Part shown: piece after piece, positions 53,983 to 63,039 of the stretch
How the letters are laid out: each line of letters begins with the position of its first letter
Position numbering within the stretch: the first letter of the stretch is position 1
Origin: CBDFGS01 sp965247255
GTDB lineage: Bacteria > Chloroflexota > Dehalococcoidia > Lucifugimonadales > CAUZJF01
Assembly: GCA_965247255.1 (NCBI GenBank)
Contig: CBDFGS010000011.1
Coordinates: 310,001-374,000 of the forward strand
Length of the DNA: 64,000 nt
Direction: 5' to 3'
Notes under the pieces: generated by a model
Databases searched by the model: none
What the model was told of the DNA's origin: nothing
What the model saw: the letters and a program-made list of their open reading frames with translations, nothing else
Program-made: the position numbers and the translations under genes

Positions 53983-54855
53983 TTAAACGTACTGCCTTAT
54001 CCCAGCGTGGAAAGCTCTGGAGTCGTTGTGCTCAGCACCGAACAGGGCCTCTTGGAGCGCAAATGTACCTACATAGAATCGTGCCCGTGGTAACACAGCC
54101 TCAATCTCCGGATACGCTACGTAGAACCTGCTTAGGAAAGATCGTCCAGCTCCGGACATGAACTGAAGCCAGGCAACGTCAACAGCTGGATCTCCCAGCC
54201 CAGCACTCCCGAAGTCAATTACGCCGTTTAGCGCCCACGACTCTTTGTTAAGGATCATTTGGTCTGGACCGATATCTCCGTGTCGCAGGACCGGGTCGTA
54301 CGCGAAGTTGCCGGCGTCGTTCAGGAATCATTCGAAGTGCTCCTCGATGTGGTCTTGGGCGTCCGGGCGCATGTGCTGGAAGAGTAGCTGCTGAACCCGG
54401 TCATACATTTCGGCCCAGTATTCGCGGCCGTCAGACACCGGCAGCGTCACGCTAACCGCCTCTCTCGCGGGGACACGATGTAACTCACTCAGGAACCTAG
54501 CTAATTGGAGCGCCAAAGAAGGTTCACTGATACCCTCGAATTCTTCCCGGGTTCCAACCTCCCCGGGGATCATCTTGTAGCCGACGAACGCCTGTCCCAC
54601 AGTGGCGGATAGGCTCGTGTACAGGGGAACAGGCACCTGAACAACTGTTATGTACGGCTGGACGCCGGTCAGAATCGCACATTCAGTCTCGAGTCGTTTG
54701 ACCGCTTGGCCATGTTTCGGGAAGCGGAATACGAATTCATCGTTAATGACCAGAACGTCGTTATTTCCGCCCTCGATAACGGGCGATGCTCCCTTGATCA
54801 AGAACCTTGGGTAAGCCTCCTTGATACGGGCTATATACGCCTGTAATCCCTCCAT
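53983..54855 (-). pseudogene. Aminoglycoside phosphotransferase-like gene with in-frame TGA
   Basis: Two frames on the same strand and phase (54855-54328 and 54258-53983) belong to one APH/choline-kinase-fold gene of about 290 residues. N-terminal lobe: PVIEGGNNDVLVINDEFVFR. The catalytic loop is in the second half (VLRHGDIGPDQMILN, with Gln where the family usually has a metal-binding Asn) and DFGSAGLGDPAVDVAW follows. A single TGA at 54330-54328 interrupts the frame just before FLNDAGNFAYDPVLRHGD. Most simply a nonsense mutation (for example CGA or TGG to TGA). Confidence 0.75.
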
Positions 54856-54941
54856 TGTGCCTTCAGCTCCTACCCGAGTTTGCTGGTCTGAGGATACAGA
54901 AGAGATGCTGAGAGCGTCGTGTTGGTAGTTCCCAAGACCGT

Positions 54942-55671
54942 CTACAGCTGCCTAGTAGCGACATAGACAACTGGCATGAGTTTTCCCAAGACCTCGGCAG
55001 CATAGAAGAGGCTGCCAAGCAGCTCGGCTTCGTACATCTTCCTCCCGTACTTGGCTGTCAGAGCGTCCTTCGATCTATTCATCCGGGCGATACGTAGAAA
55101 CTCCTTCCCCATGACTTCCGCGCCGTTTTCCTCGTCCCATTCTTTCCACTCGGTTGAAACCTCCTCGCGTTCCACTATGCGGAATCCGGCGTCCGTCATT
55201 GCCAGTTCGAGTGAGGACTGCGAGATGCTGTCGGGGAATAACGCATCCTGGTATAGGCGAGCAGCTTCCGCCGACCCCATCAGATCGGTTTCATGATGCG
55301 TAAAGATGACGATATGCCCGCCAGGCCGGAGTACGCGACTACATTCGGCCATGGCCTGACGAATATTTCTCACGTGCGGCAACATGTCTCGGCACCAGAC
55401 GAAGTCGAACTCGCTATCTTGCAGCTCTAGACGGTGTATATCCCCTTGAAGAACGGTAATCAGGTGACCCAACTGCGCCTTTCCGATTGCCCGACGCGCC
55501 TTGCGGATTGCCGCGTCGCTGAAGTCCACTCCAGTCACCCGGCAGCCGAATCGACGAGCGAGTTGGACAGAGTGGAGCGCCCCCCAGCATCCAATGTCGA
55601 GAACACGATGGGCGTCATTGCAACCCAGGGTCGCCATCTTGTCGTAGAGCATGTCTCGCGACCTAGGGTTT
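54942..55671 (-). pseudogene. SAM methyltransferase truncated at the 5' end by IS1380
   Basis: Native sequence begins at about residue NPRSRDMLYDKMATLG; motif I is HRVLDIGCWGALHSVQLARR, then TGVDFSDAAIRKAR, GDIHRLELQDSEFDFVWCRD and the closing helices to 54942. The upstream frame (55805-55672) is IS DNA, so the true start and about 30 residues are missing. An in-frame start within the remnant (MLYDKMATLG) could still give a nearly full SAM-binding fold. Confidence 0.75.
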
Positions 55672-57379
55672 AGCCCGAATCCACCGAAGGACACCGATGG
55701 ACGGCGTGAGGGCAGCGGAAGGGGGTGGGTGAGGGAGCTACAGGGGAGATGGCCTGGGGTCTTGGGGTAGATGGGAGGCCGGCGGGCGGTCTTCAGTGGC
55801 CGCACAGGGCCCCTAAGGCCCTATGCGGGAGTTGCGATGCGCGGGAAGGCGAGAGGATACGCAGCAGGGGACTCTCGCGACCGGGGTGGCGCGAGATTGC
55901 GGGGACGTTGGGTCAGTTGCAGGCTGGCCGTCAGGCCGGGAACGGAATGGCTTGCAGCCGGGCCAAGGCGCGAGTGAACTGGGTTTCCCAAGGCCAGCGC
56001 CGGGGGAGATGCAAAGTGAGGCGGCGCGCCGAGCGGGTGATCCGTCCCACCAGAGCGAAGACCCGCCGCCTGAGGGTCTTGGTGATCACGGTCCGCTCGC
56101 CCAGACCAATCCGCGCCGTCCAGCGGGCCAGGTTATGCGCCATCACCTGGACCGCCAGCCAGGCGCCGTTGGCGGCGAAGCGCGCCGACGGCATGTGGTT
56201 CAGCCCGACGCCGTACTTGAGGTCGCGTATGGCGTTCTCGACCTCGGCGTGGCGGCGATGATCGGCCTCCAGTTCCAGCGTCTCCCCATCGCGGTCGGTG
56301 ATGAAGGCGTGATAGCTGTATCTGGCGAAGAGGGCGAGCTGGGAACCGGGCGTCGGCTTCACCCGCCGGACAATGAGCCGCACCGGCGCGGCGTCCGGCT
56401 TGGTCTGGAACGGGGTGTAAGTCGTCTCGGCGACATCGGCGGCGCCGTCCATCCAGTAGGGAATGGGAGTCCAGTCCTCCTCTGGTATCGTCTCGATCAG
56501 GTCCCGCAGGCTGGCGCGCTGGCGGATGGTGATAGAGAAGCGGACATCCATTTCCCGGCAGGCGGCAACGACAGTGTGGGCGTAGAAGCCGCTGTCGGCC
56601 CGCACCGTGAGTTGTCCCCTGGCCCCGCCGTAGCGCACCCGCCCCACCGTCTCACGCAGGAAGTGGGCGGCGCCACGGGCGGTGTTGGCCCGGCCCTCGC
56701 GCAGCCGGGACATCAGCACCTCGCCGGTGCCGGCGGCAATGGCCAGCAGCGGGTGATAGCCGCGGGCGCCGGTATAGCCGTGGTGACGCGCTCCCTCCTT
56801 GGCCAGTCCATAGGTCTCGCAGATGGTCGAGTCCAGGTCGATGGTCAGGGGCGAGTCGCCGGGTCCGGCCCCAGCGGCCCAGGCCCGGGCCAACAACTGG
56901 CGGCTCACGCGGTCGAGTTGACGGACATGCCCCCACCGGAAGCTGCGCAGGAAGGTCCCCAGGGTGGATGGCGCCTTGACCACGCAGCCTAGAACACCGA
57001 CCGTCCCACCAGCGCGCAGCGCATCGGCGTCGTCGATGCAGTCGCCGCCTGCCAGCGCGGAAGCGACCAGCGTCAGCATCTTGTCCCCAGTGTTCGCCCG
57101 TCCCGGCGCTCCGCCGAGGTCAAGGTGATGGTCGACGAGTTCCCGCAGGCCCAGGTGCCGGGCTAGGGTGGCCGGCAGGAGCAGGCCGGCATTGGCCACC
57201 AGGCGATGGTCGTCAAAGAGGATGCGGATACGGTCGGGTTTGTTCTGTGGCAGCATCTATTGGGTGCTCCTTGTTTCCGGGCGGGTTTCTGTTCCAAAAC
57301 CATTATCCCAGATTCAGAGGAGCACCCGCTGGCTTCTTCAAGCGCTGTCCCCAAGGACGTCCTTCGGTGGATTCGGGCT
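55672..57379. mobile_element. IS1380-family element, copy 1
   Basis: 1708 bp with inverted ends AGCCCGAATCCACCGAAGGA and, at the right, TCCTTCGGTGGATTCGGGCT. Carries one transposase gene on the minus strand. Copy 2 begins after a single base (57380), in the same orientation, with only a handful of base differences. Confidence 0.9.
55931..57256 (-). CDS. IS1380-family transposase, copy 1
   Basis: 441 residues, full length. DDE transposase: LTIDLDSTICETYGLAKEGA (first Asp), VRADSGFYAHTVVAACREM (second Asp) and the late DHRRHAEVENAIRDLKYGVG (Glu). Identical to copy 2 except for Thr in place of Ser in QFTRALARLQ near the C-terminus. The promoter region lies within the IS, right end. Confidence 0.95.
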   Translation of the reverse strand: MLPQNKPDRIRILFDDHRLVANAGLLLPATLARHLGLRELVDHHLDLGGAPGRANTGDKMLTLVASALAGGDCIDDADALRAGGTVGVLGCVVKAPSTLGTFLRSFRWGHVRQLDRVSRQLLARAWAAGAGPGDSPLTIDLDSTICETYGLAKEGARHHGYTGARGYHPLLAIAAGTGEVLMSRLREGRANTARGAAHFLRETVGRVRYGGARGQLTVRADSGFYAHTVVAACREMDVRFSITIRQRASLRDLIETIPEEDWTPIPYWMDGAADVAETTYTPFQTKPDAAPVRLIVRRVKPTPGSQLALFARYSYHAFITDRDGETLELEADHRRHAEVENAIRDLKYGVGLNHMPSARFAANGAWLAVQVMAHNLARWTARIGLGERTVITKTLRRRVFALVGRITRSARRLTLHLPRRWPWETQFTRALARLQAIPFPA

Positions 57380-57380
57380 A

Positions 57381-59088
57381 AGCCCGAATCCACCGAAGGA
57401 CACCGATGGACGGCGTGAGGACAGCGGAAGGGGGTGGGTGAGGGAGCTACAGGGGAGATGGCCTGGGGTCTTGGGGTAGATGGGAGGCCGGCGGCCGGTC
57501 TTCAGTCGCCGCACAGGGCCCCTAAGGCCCTATGCGGGAGTTGCGATGCGCGGGAAGGCGAGAGGATACGCAGCAGGGGACTCTCGCGACCGGGGTGGCG
57601 CGAGATTGCGGGGACGTTGGGTCAGTTGCAGGCTGGCCGTCAGGCCGGGAACGGAATGGCTTGCAGCCGGGCCAAGGCGCGACTGAACTGGGTTTCCCAA
57701 GGCCAGCGCCGGGGGAGATGCAAAGTGAGGCGGCGCGCCGAGCGGGTGATCCGTCCCACCAGAGCGAAGACCCGCCGCCTGAGGGTCTTGGTGATCACGG
57801 TCCGCTCGCCCAGACCAATCCGCGCCGTCCAGCGGGCCAGGTTATGCGCCATCACCTGGACCGCCAGCCAGGCGCCGTTGGCGGCGAAGCGCGCCGACGG
57901 CATGTGGTTCAGCCCGACGCCGTACTTGAGGTCGCGTATGGCGTTCTCGACCTCGGCGTGGCGGCGATGATCGGCCTCCAGTTCCAGCGTCTCCCCATCG
58001 CGGTCGGTGATGAAGGCGTGATAGCTGTATCTGGCGAAGAGGGCGAGCTGGGAACCGGGCGTCGGCTTCACCCGCCGGACAATGAGCCGCACCGGCGCGG
58101 CGTCCGGCTTGGTCTGGAACGGGGTGTAAGTCGTCTCGGCGACATCGGCGGCGCCGTCCATCCAGTAGGGAATGGGAGTCCAGTCCTCCTCTGGTATCGT
58201 CTCGATCAGGTCCCGCAGGCTGGCGCGCTGGCGGATGGTGATAGAGAAGCGGACATCCATTTCCCGGCAGGCGGCAACGACAGTGTGGGCGTAGAAGCCG
58301 CTGTCGGCCCGCACCGTGAGTTGTCCCCTGGCCCCGCCGTAGCGCACCCGCCCCACCGTCTCACGCAGGAAGTGGGCGGCGCCACGGGCGGTGTTGGCCC
58401 GGCCCTCGCGCAGCCGGGACATCAGCACCTCGCCGGTGCCGGCGGCAATGGCCAGCAGCGGGTGATAGCCGCGGGCGCCGGTATAGCCGTGGTGACGCGC
58501 TCCCTCCTTGGCCAGTCCATAGGTCTCGCAGATGGTCGAGTCCAGGTCGATGGTCAGGGGCGAGTCGCCGGGTCCGGCCCCAGCGGCCCAGGCCCGGGCC
58601 AACAACTGGCGGCTCACGCGGTCGAGTTGACGGACATGCCCCCACCGGAAGCTGCGCAGGAAGGTCCCCAGGGTGGATGGCGCCTTGACCACGCAGCCTA
58701 GAACACCGACCGTCCCACCAGCGCGCAGCGCATCGGCGTCGTCGATGCAGTCGCCGCCTGCCAGCGCGGAAGCGACCAGCGTCAGCATCTTGTCCCCAGT
58801 GTTCGCCCGTCCCGGCGCTCCGCCGAGGTCAAGGTGATGGTCGACGAGTTCCCGCAGGCCCAGGTGCCGGGCTAGGGTGGCCGGCAGGAGCAGGCCGGCA
58901 TTGGCCACCAGGCGATGGTCGTCAAAGAGGATGCGGATACGGTCGGGTTTGTTCTGTGGCAGCATCTATTGGGTGCTCCTTGTTTCCGGGCGGGTTTCTG
59001 TTCCAAAACCATTATCCCAGATTCAGAGGAGCACCCGCTGGCTTCTTCAAGGGCTGTCCCCAAGGACGTCCTTCGGTGGATTCGGGCT
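57381..59088. mobile_element. IS1380-family element, copy 2
   Basis: 1708 bp, same orientation and ends as copy 1. The junction GGATTCGGGCT-A-AGCCCGAATCC is a palindrome-like dimer joint. Its left end is the only separation between the two copies. Confidence 0.9.
57640..58965 (-). CDS. IS1380-family transposase, copy 2
   Basis: 441 residues, with the same three catalytic regions as copy 1 and Ser in QFSRALARLQ. Both copies are intact, so either could supply transposase for the pair. Confidence 0.95.
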   Translation of the reverse strand: MLPQNKPDRIRILFDDHRLVANAGLLLPATLARHLGLRELVDHHLDLGGAPGRANTGDKMLTLVASALAGGDCIDDADALRAGGTVGVLGCVVKAPSTLGTFLRSFRWGHVRQLDRVSRQLLARAWAAGAGPGDSPLTIDLDSTICETYGLAKEGARHHGYTGARGYHPLLAIAAGTGEVLMSRLREGRANTARGAAHFLRETVGRVRYGGARGQLTVRADSGFYAHTVVAACREMDVRFSITIRQRASLRDLIETIPEEDWTPIPYWMDGAADVAETTYTPFQTKPDAAPVRLIVRRVKPTPGSQLALFARYSYHAFITDRDGETLELEADHRRHAEVENAIRDLKYGVGLNHMPSARFAANGAWLAVQVMAHNLARWTARIGLGERTVITKTLRRRVFALVGRITRSARRLTLHLPRRWPWETQFSRALARLQAIPFPA

Positions 59089-59423
59089 AAGGACGGCTCC
59101 GACAAGCCACGAGACTCCAAGCCTACCATCGGCAACGCCGGATACCTGGCGCTATGACCGAAAACCTCCCTCTCCCTGAAATCTTTCTGGAGTCCCTCAA
59201 TGCACTGGCCTCGAAGTGTCGGCCTGCCACCCGGCCTCCGACCCCTTGCCAAAATCCACACAAGGATTGTTGCAGGGCGTTCAACGGGCGACAGGTAGTC
59301 TGGGGCGGACCAGGCTAGTCCAGGGGCTCTCGCGGCTACGTCGTTCTGAGCGCGGCACTGGTCGGTGAGGGGTTAGCTCGTTCGCGCCATCTTGTGGTGC
59401 TAGATGGCGACGTGGCGTTTATC
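59089..59423. other. Gap without recognisable features
   Basis: No gene, tRNA or strong stem-loop. The IS right flank GGACGGCTCC follows the element. The frame reading into the IS on the minus strand (MWILARGRRPGG) has no ribosome-binding site. Confidence 0.4.
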
Positions 59424-59693
59424 TCATGTCTGTGGGGTGGCGGACCAGGGTACCCATGCGCAAGGGTTCCACGTGCCGCCGGGATGTCGGTACTCTCCGG
59501 CCTGGACAGCCGTGACCACTCGGCCCACTACACACATGGCCTCGCCGTGATTAAATGTACGGTACTTCCGCCCTCTCTTGTTAATATATACCCGACAAAT
59601 GCCAAGTTCGTCAGCCGCCTTACACGCCAATCGGCCCAGCTTCCGATACACAATTTGCCAGTCAACGTCCAGGTCCTCCGCGACAGTCCGCAC
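59424..59693 (-). CDS. Small hypothetical protein
   Basis: 89 residues from GTG 59693, no clear ribosome-binding site. It starts VRTVAEDLDVDWQIVYRKLG, has helical, basic character in the middle (GICRVYINKRGRKYRTFNHG) and ends Gly/Pro/Trp-rich. The composition looks like a real protein, perhaps of phage origin, but no family is recognised. Confidence 0.4.
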   Translation of the reverse strand: MRTVAEDLDVDWQIVYRKLGRLACKAADELGICRVYINKRGRKYRTFNHGEAMCVVGRVVTAVQAGEYRHPGGTWNPCAWVPWSATPQT

Positions 59694-59833
59694 AATACCA
59701 ACAAGGCTTATCTAGCCCCGCTCCGGAGCCCCCTATACTCTGCCAGCGAGTCTTGGTGAGGTCGTTTGTGGGTTTCCTGTGCTTGCTGGACTAACATAGC
59801 GAGTGGTACAGACATCGGGGGCAGGTCAATAGC

Positions 59834-60457
59834 ATGAAAAACATAATCATTGCAGGCCCGGGAAGAGCCGGTAAAACAACATTAGCGAGAAGAATAAACG
59901 AAGAACTAAATCACTTTGTCATCAGTGTCGATAAACTTGTCGCCACGTTTCAAGGGGCATATCCGCAATTGAATATTAGGCTTGCTTGGAATAGAAGGAA
60001 GACCACAGACAATTTAGCGCCGTTCCTTGGTCATTTTCTTGGTGCATTTTCTTCCAGTCACGGCGTTGCATATGAGCTAGTCCTACGGGCGCACGCTGTA
60101 AAAGGAAATAGGTTTGTGTTGGAAGGAGGGCATTTTAATTTTGAGAAGATATTACCTATTCTGAAAACGTATGAGGTAGAAGAGTTGAAAGACAATTTTC
60201 TTCTCATAGGGTTGGTGCAAAACAAGAAGACGGCAGATGAAATCTTCAAACAATTTAGGGAATACGATACGGAAGACGATTGGACATATAGTTTAGAGGA
60301 TGATGATCTGAGAGAGCTTAGCCAAGAAACCATTTCATCCAGTCGATCTATGACTGATCATTTAGTGGAATACGGCTTTACGATTTATGATACGTCTACG
60401 GAACGGGAGCAGGTTTTTGATAAAATCGTAGAAGATATTAAGTCGAAATTGGTGTAG
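59834..60457 (+). CDS. AT-rich P-loop kinase-like protein
   Basis: 207 residues. Walker A at residues 8-16 (GPGRAGKTTLA), then helical substrate-binding region and a Thr/Asp-rich lid (REYDTEDDWTYSLEDDDLRE). Its codons use many A/T third positions (for example AAA, GAA, ATA), unlike the neighbouring high-GC genes, which points to acquisition from an AT-rich donor, possibly Firmicutes. Probably a nucleotide or small-molecule kinase. It stands alone. Confidence 0.72.
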   Translation: MKNIIIAGPGRAGKTTLARRINEELNHFVISVDKLVATFQGAYPQLNIRLAWNRRKTTDNLAPFLGHFLGAFSSSHGVAYELVLRAHAVKGNRFVLEGGHFNFEKILPILKTYEVEELKDNFLLIGLVQNKKTADEIFKQFREYDTEDDWTYSLEDDDLRELSQETISSSRSMTDHLVEYGFTIYDTSTEREQVFDKIVEDIKSKLV

Positions 60458-60495
60458 ACCGTCAGCGAAAATGGGACACATCTAAGGGTATGTGA

Positions 60496-60600
60496 AGCCG
60501 AGAGTTGGAGAGTCTCCATCGTGAGATTGACGAGTTCAAGCATCTGGTGGCCGAGCTGTCATTACAGGTGCACCGTCTCAAACAAACGACCGTTATTTGA
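60496..60600 (+). pseudogene. IS3-type OrfA remnant (C-terminal coiled coil)
   Basis: Frame SRELESLHREIDEFKHLVAE then LSLQVHRLKQTTVI and stop. It resembles the end of an IS3-family OrfA (…LKKLVAELSLD…LK). No other part of the element is left. Confidence 0.4.
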
Positions 60601-60612
60601 ATGGTTGGTCTA

Positions 60613-60663
60613 GACTTTTAGTTCAGCCGCCCGACTTTTGGTTCAACACGGACTTTTGGTGCA
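60613..60663. repeat. Three short direct repeats, IS-end-like
   Basis: GACTTTTAGTTCA, GACTTTTGGTTCA and GACTTTTGGTGCA at 60613, 60633 and 60651. Spacing of 20 and 18 bp resembles the terminal multi-repeat arrays of IS21-family elements. It may be an old IS end. Confidence 0.4.
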
Positions 60664-60879
60664 AAGCCGGGTTTCAATCATTCGGCGGAGCCACATGTAC
60701 GCCACGTGCCCGGGGAGACCCTTCATCGGCCCCGTAGGCTGTCCCATGCGTGCGGAATCTCTAGCAATGCGGCGCAAAGCGTCTGCCTTCCACCCGTTTG
60801 CAATCCGCTCAACGTAAGCGCGGAAGGCCTGATCATTCCAGTAGCGCCACTGGATACCCCACGGAGTCGCGTCCTCCAT
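60643..60879 (-). CDS. Small hypothetical protein, probably phage-derived
   Basis: 78 residues, MEDATPWGIQWRYWNDQAFR with Arg/Trp/Asp-rich composition and GLPGHVAYMWLRRMIETR near the end. It partly overlaps the IS-end-like repeat. Next on the strand after the terminase-like gene (94 bp). Function unknown. Confidence 0.4.
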   Translation of the reverse strand: MEDATPWGIQWRYWNDQAFRAYVERIANGWKADALRRIARDSARMGQPTGPMKGLPGHVAYMWLRRMIETRLCTKSPC

Positions 60880-60973
60880 GCTCGCGGTCAGCAGCTAGGA
60901 AGGCCGGCTGCTTCGGGGGCAGGGCTATGCGGGATGTACCGTATCCAGGGCAGGGAGATCCATGACCGTCTCC

Positions 60974-61435
60974 TTAAACCCCTGCGGCCCCAACATCCAC
61001 AAGCGTTCGGAGGGCCTCTGCAATGACCTCGTCCGAGAGGTCGAGTGTGACCACCTGTTGCTGTATAGGTCCGCCACTGGCTCCCCTATGCTCCTGCCTG
61101 ACCGGCGCGTTCAATCCGAGGAGCTTGGCACGGCTGTCCAACAACGCCCGTACCTCCCGGATCGCCTCAAGTTCCCCAGACTTCGCCCGCGCCCACAGGG
61201 CGAAGATCAGATCGTCTATCCGCTCAAGATCGTTCCCCTTCGCCTGGGCGATGTCCTCTGCTGCCCGTTCCTGATAGAGGGCGTCCAGCCACTTCCAATC
61301 GCGGCATATCGTCGCCCTGGACGTCCCCAGCTCGTCGGCGATGGTGTCTTGCCGTCGCACCCCGCCCAAACGGAAAGCGGAGACCTGCATCCTCCGTTCG
61401 ATTATCGTCCGTTTCTGTTCCCCACTCAAGGCCAT
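60974..61435 (-). CDS. Phage terminase small-subunit-like HTH protein
   Basis: 153 residues. N-terminal helix-turn-helix (RRQDTIADELGTSRATICRD), then a helical middle (NDLERIDDLIFALWARAKSG and REVRALLDSRAKLLGLNAPV) typical of terminase small subunits, and an acidic tail (LDLSDEVIAEALRTL). In phages it binds packaging sites and starts DNA cutting. The large subunit is not found in the window. Confidence 0.6.
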   Translation of the reverse strand: MALSGEQKRTIIERRMQVSAFRLGGVRRQDTIADELGTSRATICRDWKWLDALYQERAAEDIAQAKGNDLERIDDLIFALWARAKSGELEAIREVRALLDSRAKLLGLNAPVRQEHRGASGGPIQQQVVTLDLSDEVIAEALRTLVDVGAAGV

Positions 61436-61521
61436 CAGATTTCACCGTCTCAGATTGCGGGATTCAATGCTATGACATCGCCGTTATGCGGTCGCGGATT
61501 CCGTCACCCATCTGTCCATCC

Positions 61522-62049
61522 CTAGGCGCTGGCTCGAGGTTGTTCAGCTTCAGATACTGCTCGGCGGATCGAGCCCGTGCTAATCTTGACCGTGCGGCCA
61601 CTCGGTGACTTGACCGGTGGGTGGGCTTGTCGGACCTGTTCCCAACTCATTCCTCTTTCACGCAATTGCTTAACAAGAGGGACGTTGATTTGGTCCCTCA
61701 CTTTCGGGCGTCCCGGTTTGCGTCCATGGTCGGCTTGTTGTTCATCGCGTAGTCCATCGCGAGGTGAACTTAATGAGATACACGGCAGACCCATTCCCAC
61801 TAGCCAAGGCACTGCGTCTGTTGGCACGATAGAAACATCGAGTTGGCGAACAGCCCCCTCTCTCAGCGCAGCTTCGAGCCTCCGCAGAGTCGACCGCCCG
61901 AGAAGACCTTCGACTGCCTCGCGCGTTGTGGCATTATCGGTATCGAGCACCGGGCTACCCTCTTCAGAGCCCGGTTCGATAATCAGCAGCAATAGGGCAC
62001 TGGGCCGTGCGGTGCTGGGGCTCTTCATGTCTGTGACTACCGTTGTCAT
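61522..62049 (-). CDS. HTH-domain protein, resolvase-tail-like
   Basis: The start is set at ATG 62049 (MTTVVTDMKSPSTARPSALL), avoiding overlap with the upstream zinc-ribbon gene. About 175 residues. Two parts: an N-terminal region (TREAVEGLLGRSTLRRLEAA) and a C-terminal helix-turn-helix like the tail of a serine recombinase (KPGRPKVRDQINVPLVKQLR, GMSWEQVRQAHPPVKSPSGR). Function unknown; element-related. Confidence 0.55.
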   Translation of the reverse strand: MTTVVTDMKSPSTARPSALLLLIIEPGSEEGSPVLDTDNATTREAVEGLLGRSTLRRLEAALREGAVRQLDVSIVPTDAVPWLVGMGLPCISLSSPRDGLRDEQQADHGRKPGRPKVRDQINVPLVKQLRERGMSWEQVRQAHPPVKSPSGRTVKISTGSIRRAVSEAEQPRASA

Positions 62050-62125
62050 CAGTGGCGGGCAGAGAGGTTTCTTGTCACAGTAGCTACGATCCACTCCGGA
62101 GTCGCGGCTGGCGGCATTCGTGACG

Positions 62126-62416
62126 TCAGTGTGTCCCACTGCGTCGTCCCCATTCCGGCTCCAAGAATCTTCCTTGGACGAGCTCGTGTTCCTGTGCCTT
62201 AACAATCCGGGCTCCGAGAACCAAAGCATGCCTAACTAGATTGGACTCAAGGGCTTGGTCAAGTTGTCCGTGTGTTACCGTGGCGAAAGTTGTCGCGTTG
62301 GCAATATCTGTAACGCGATCCCGACGCCGGTATAAACGCTGGCGGCACGGACTGCTGCAGGTTCTTGCATCACCGCGGGCGGGTTCAAATGATCGTCCGC
62401 ACTGAAGACAGAACAC
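62126..62416 (-). CDS. Zinc-ribbon protein
   Basis: 96 residues. Opens with a Cys4 zinc site, FCLQCGRSFEPARGDARTCS then CRQRLYRRRD, as in many phage and mobile-element HNH-like or DNA-binding small proteins. The remaining helix (QLDQALESNLVRHALVLGAR) has no recognised family. Same strand as the next two genes. Confidence 0.5.
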   Translation of the reverse strand: MFCLQCGRSFEPARGDARTCSSPCRQRLYRRRDRVTDIANATTFATVTHGQLDQALESNLVRHALVLGARIVKAQEHELVQGRFLEPEWGRRSGTH

Positions 62417-62581
62417 TTATTCCTCCTGCTGTAACTAGCCCGGCGCAGATTCGAATCGCTGTCGTAAATGACTTTGAATCAGAGGCCAAATCGAAACTGT
62501 CTCAGCGTGGCCACATCAAGAACTCAGAAGAACTCCAATTCTGGGTTCCCCACCCCACCCGTACGTCCAATCTGTTTCCTC

Positions 62582-62636
62582 CAGACAGGGGAGTTTGCTT
62601 AGGCCGGGCCCAGGTTGTGAGCCCGGCCCCTGTCTG
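62582..62636. other. Extended hairpin in the 62417-63039 gap
   Basis: Outer stem CAGACAGG/CCTGTCTG (62582-62589 with 62629-62636) and inner stem GGCCGGGC/GCCCGGCC (62602-62609 with 62621-62628). A 12-nt bulge lies on the left side. No T-run follows, so it is not a plain terminator. The rest of the gap (about 620 bp) has pyrimidine-rich stretches, a short CCGAGAT-CGA-ATCTCGG hairpin at 62830-62846 and no convincing gene. Confidence 0.5.
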
Positions 62637-63039
62637 CGCAAATCCCTTGGTATAGTCGTTCCCGGCACCTCCTGCCGGTATCTCCTTTCCCAAGGGCAAA
62701 GCGCCTAAGGTTGATATGGGCATATGGCCCTCTTTGGAATATCTGTAACACTACGGAGGGCGGAGTTCGTCTTCCCCCCCTCACCAGGTGACCAACCCAC
62801 CTTTTTTCTTCAAGAATTCCCTTTTTCTTCCGAGATCGAATCTCGGCCTCTGAGCTTCCTGCAACACCGGTTGCTCAGCCTCCGGCGGAGGCAGTCGCCG
62901 TCCTCACGCGGCTGGCCGTTTCAGCGGGTTGTCCGCTGCACCTTGTTTAAGCCTCGCTATGTGCGTGCGATTGAGGGGCAGTTAATTCGCCCTCCCCCTA
63001 GACGGCGATGACTTATGTAGGCAGGTTCGCGTCGGTCAG

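Noticed and set aside
54300..54345. APH-like gene as a selenoprotein
   Set aside because: No convincing SECIS after the TGA, the family has no known Sec members and the catalytic Asn is already replaced; nonsense mutation is simpler.
55823..58701. 389-residue plus-strand ORFs in each IS1380 copy
   Set aside because: They are antisense shadows of the transposases: Arg/Gly/Gln-rich translation, no family, and the minus-strand frame has all the catalytic motifs.
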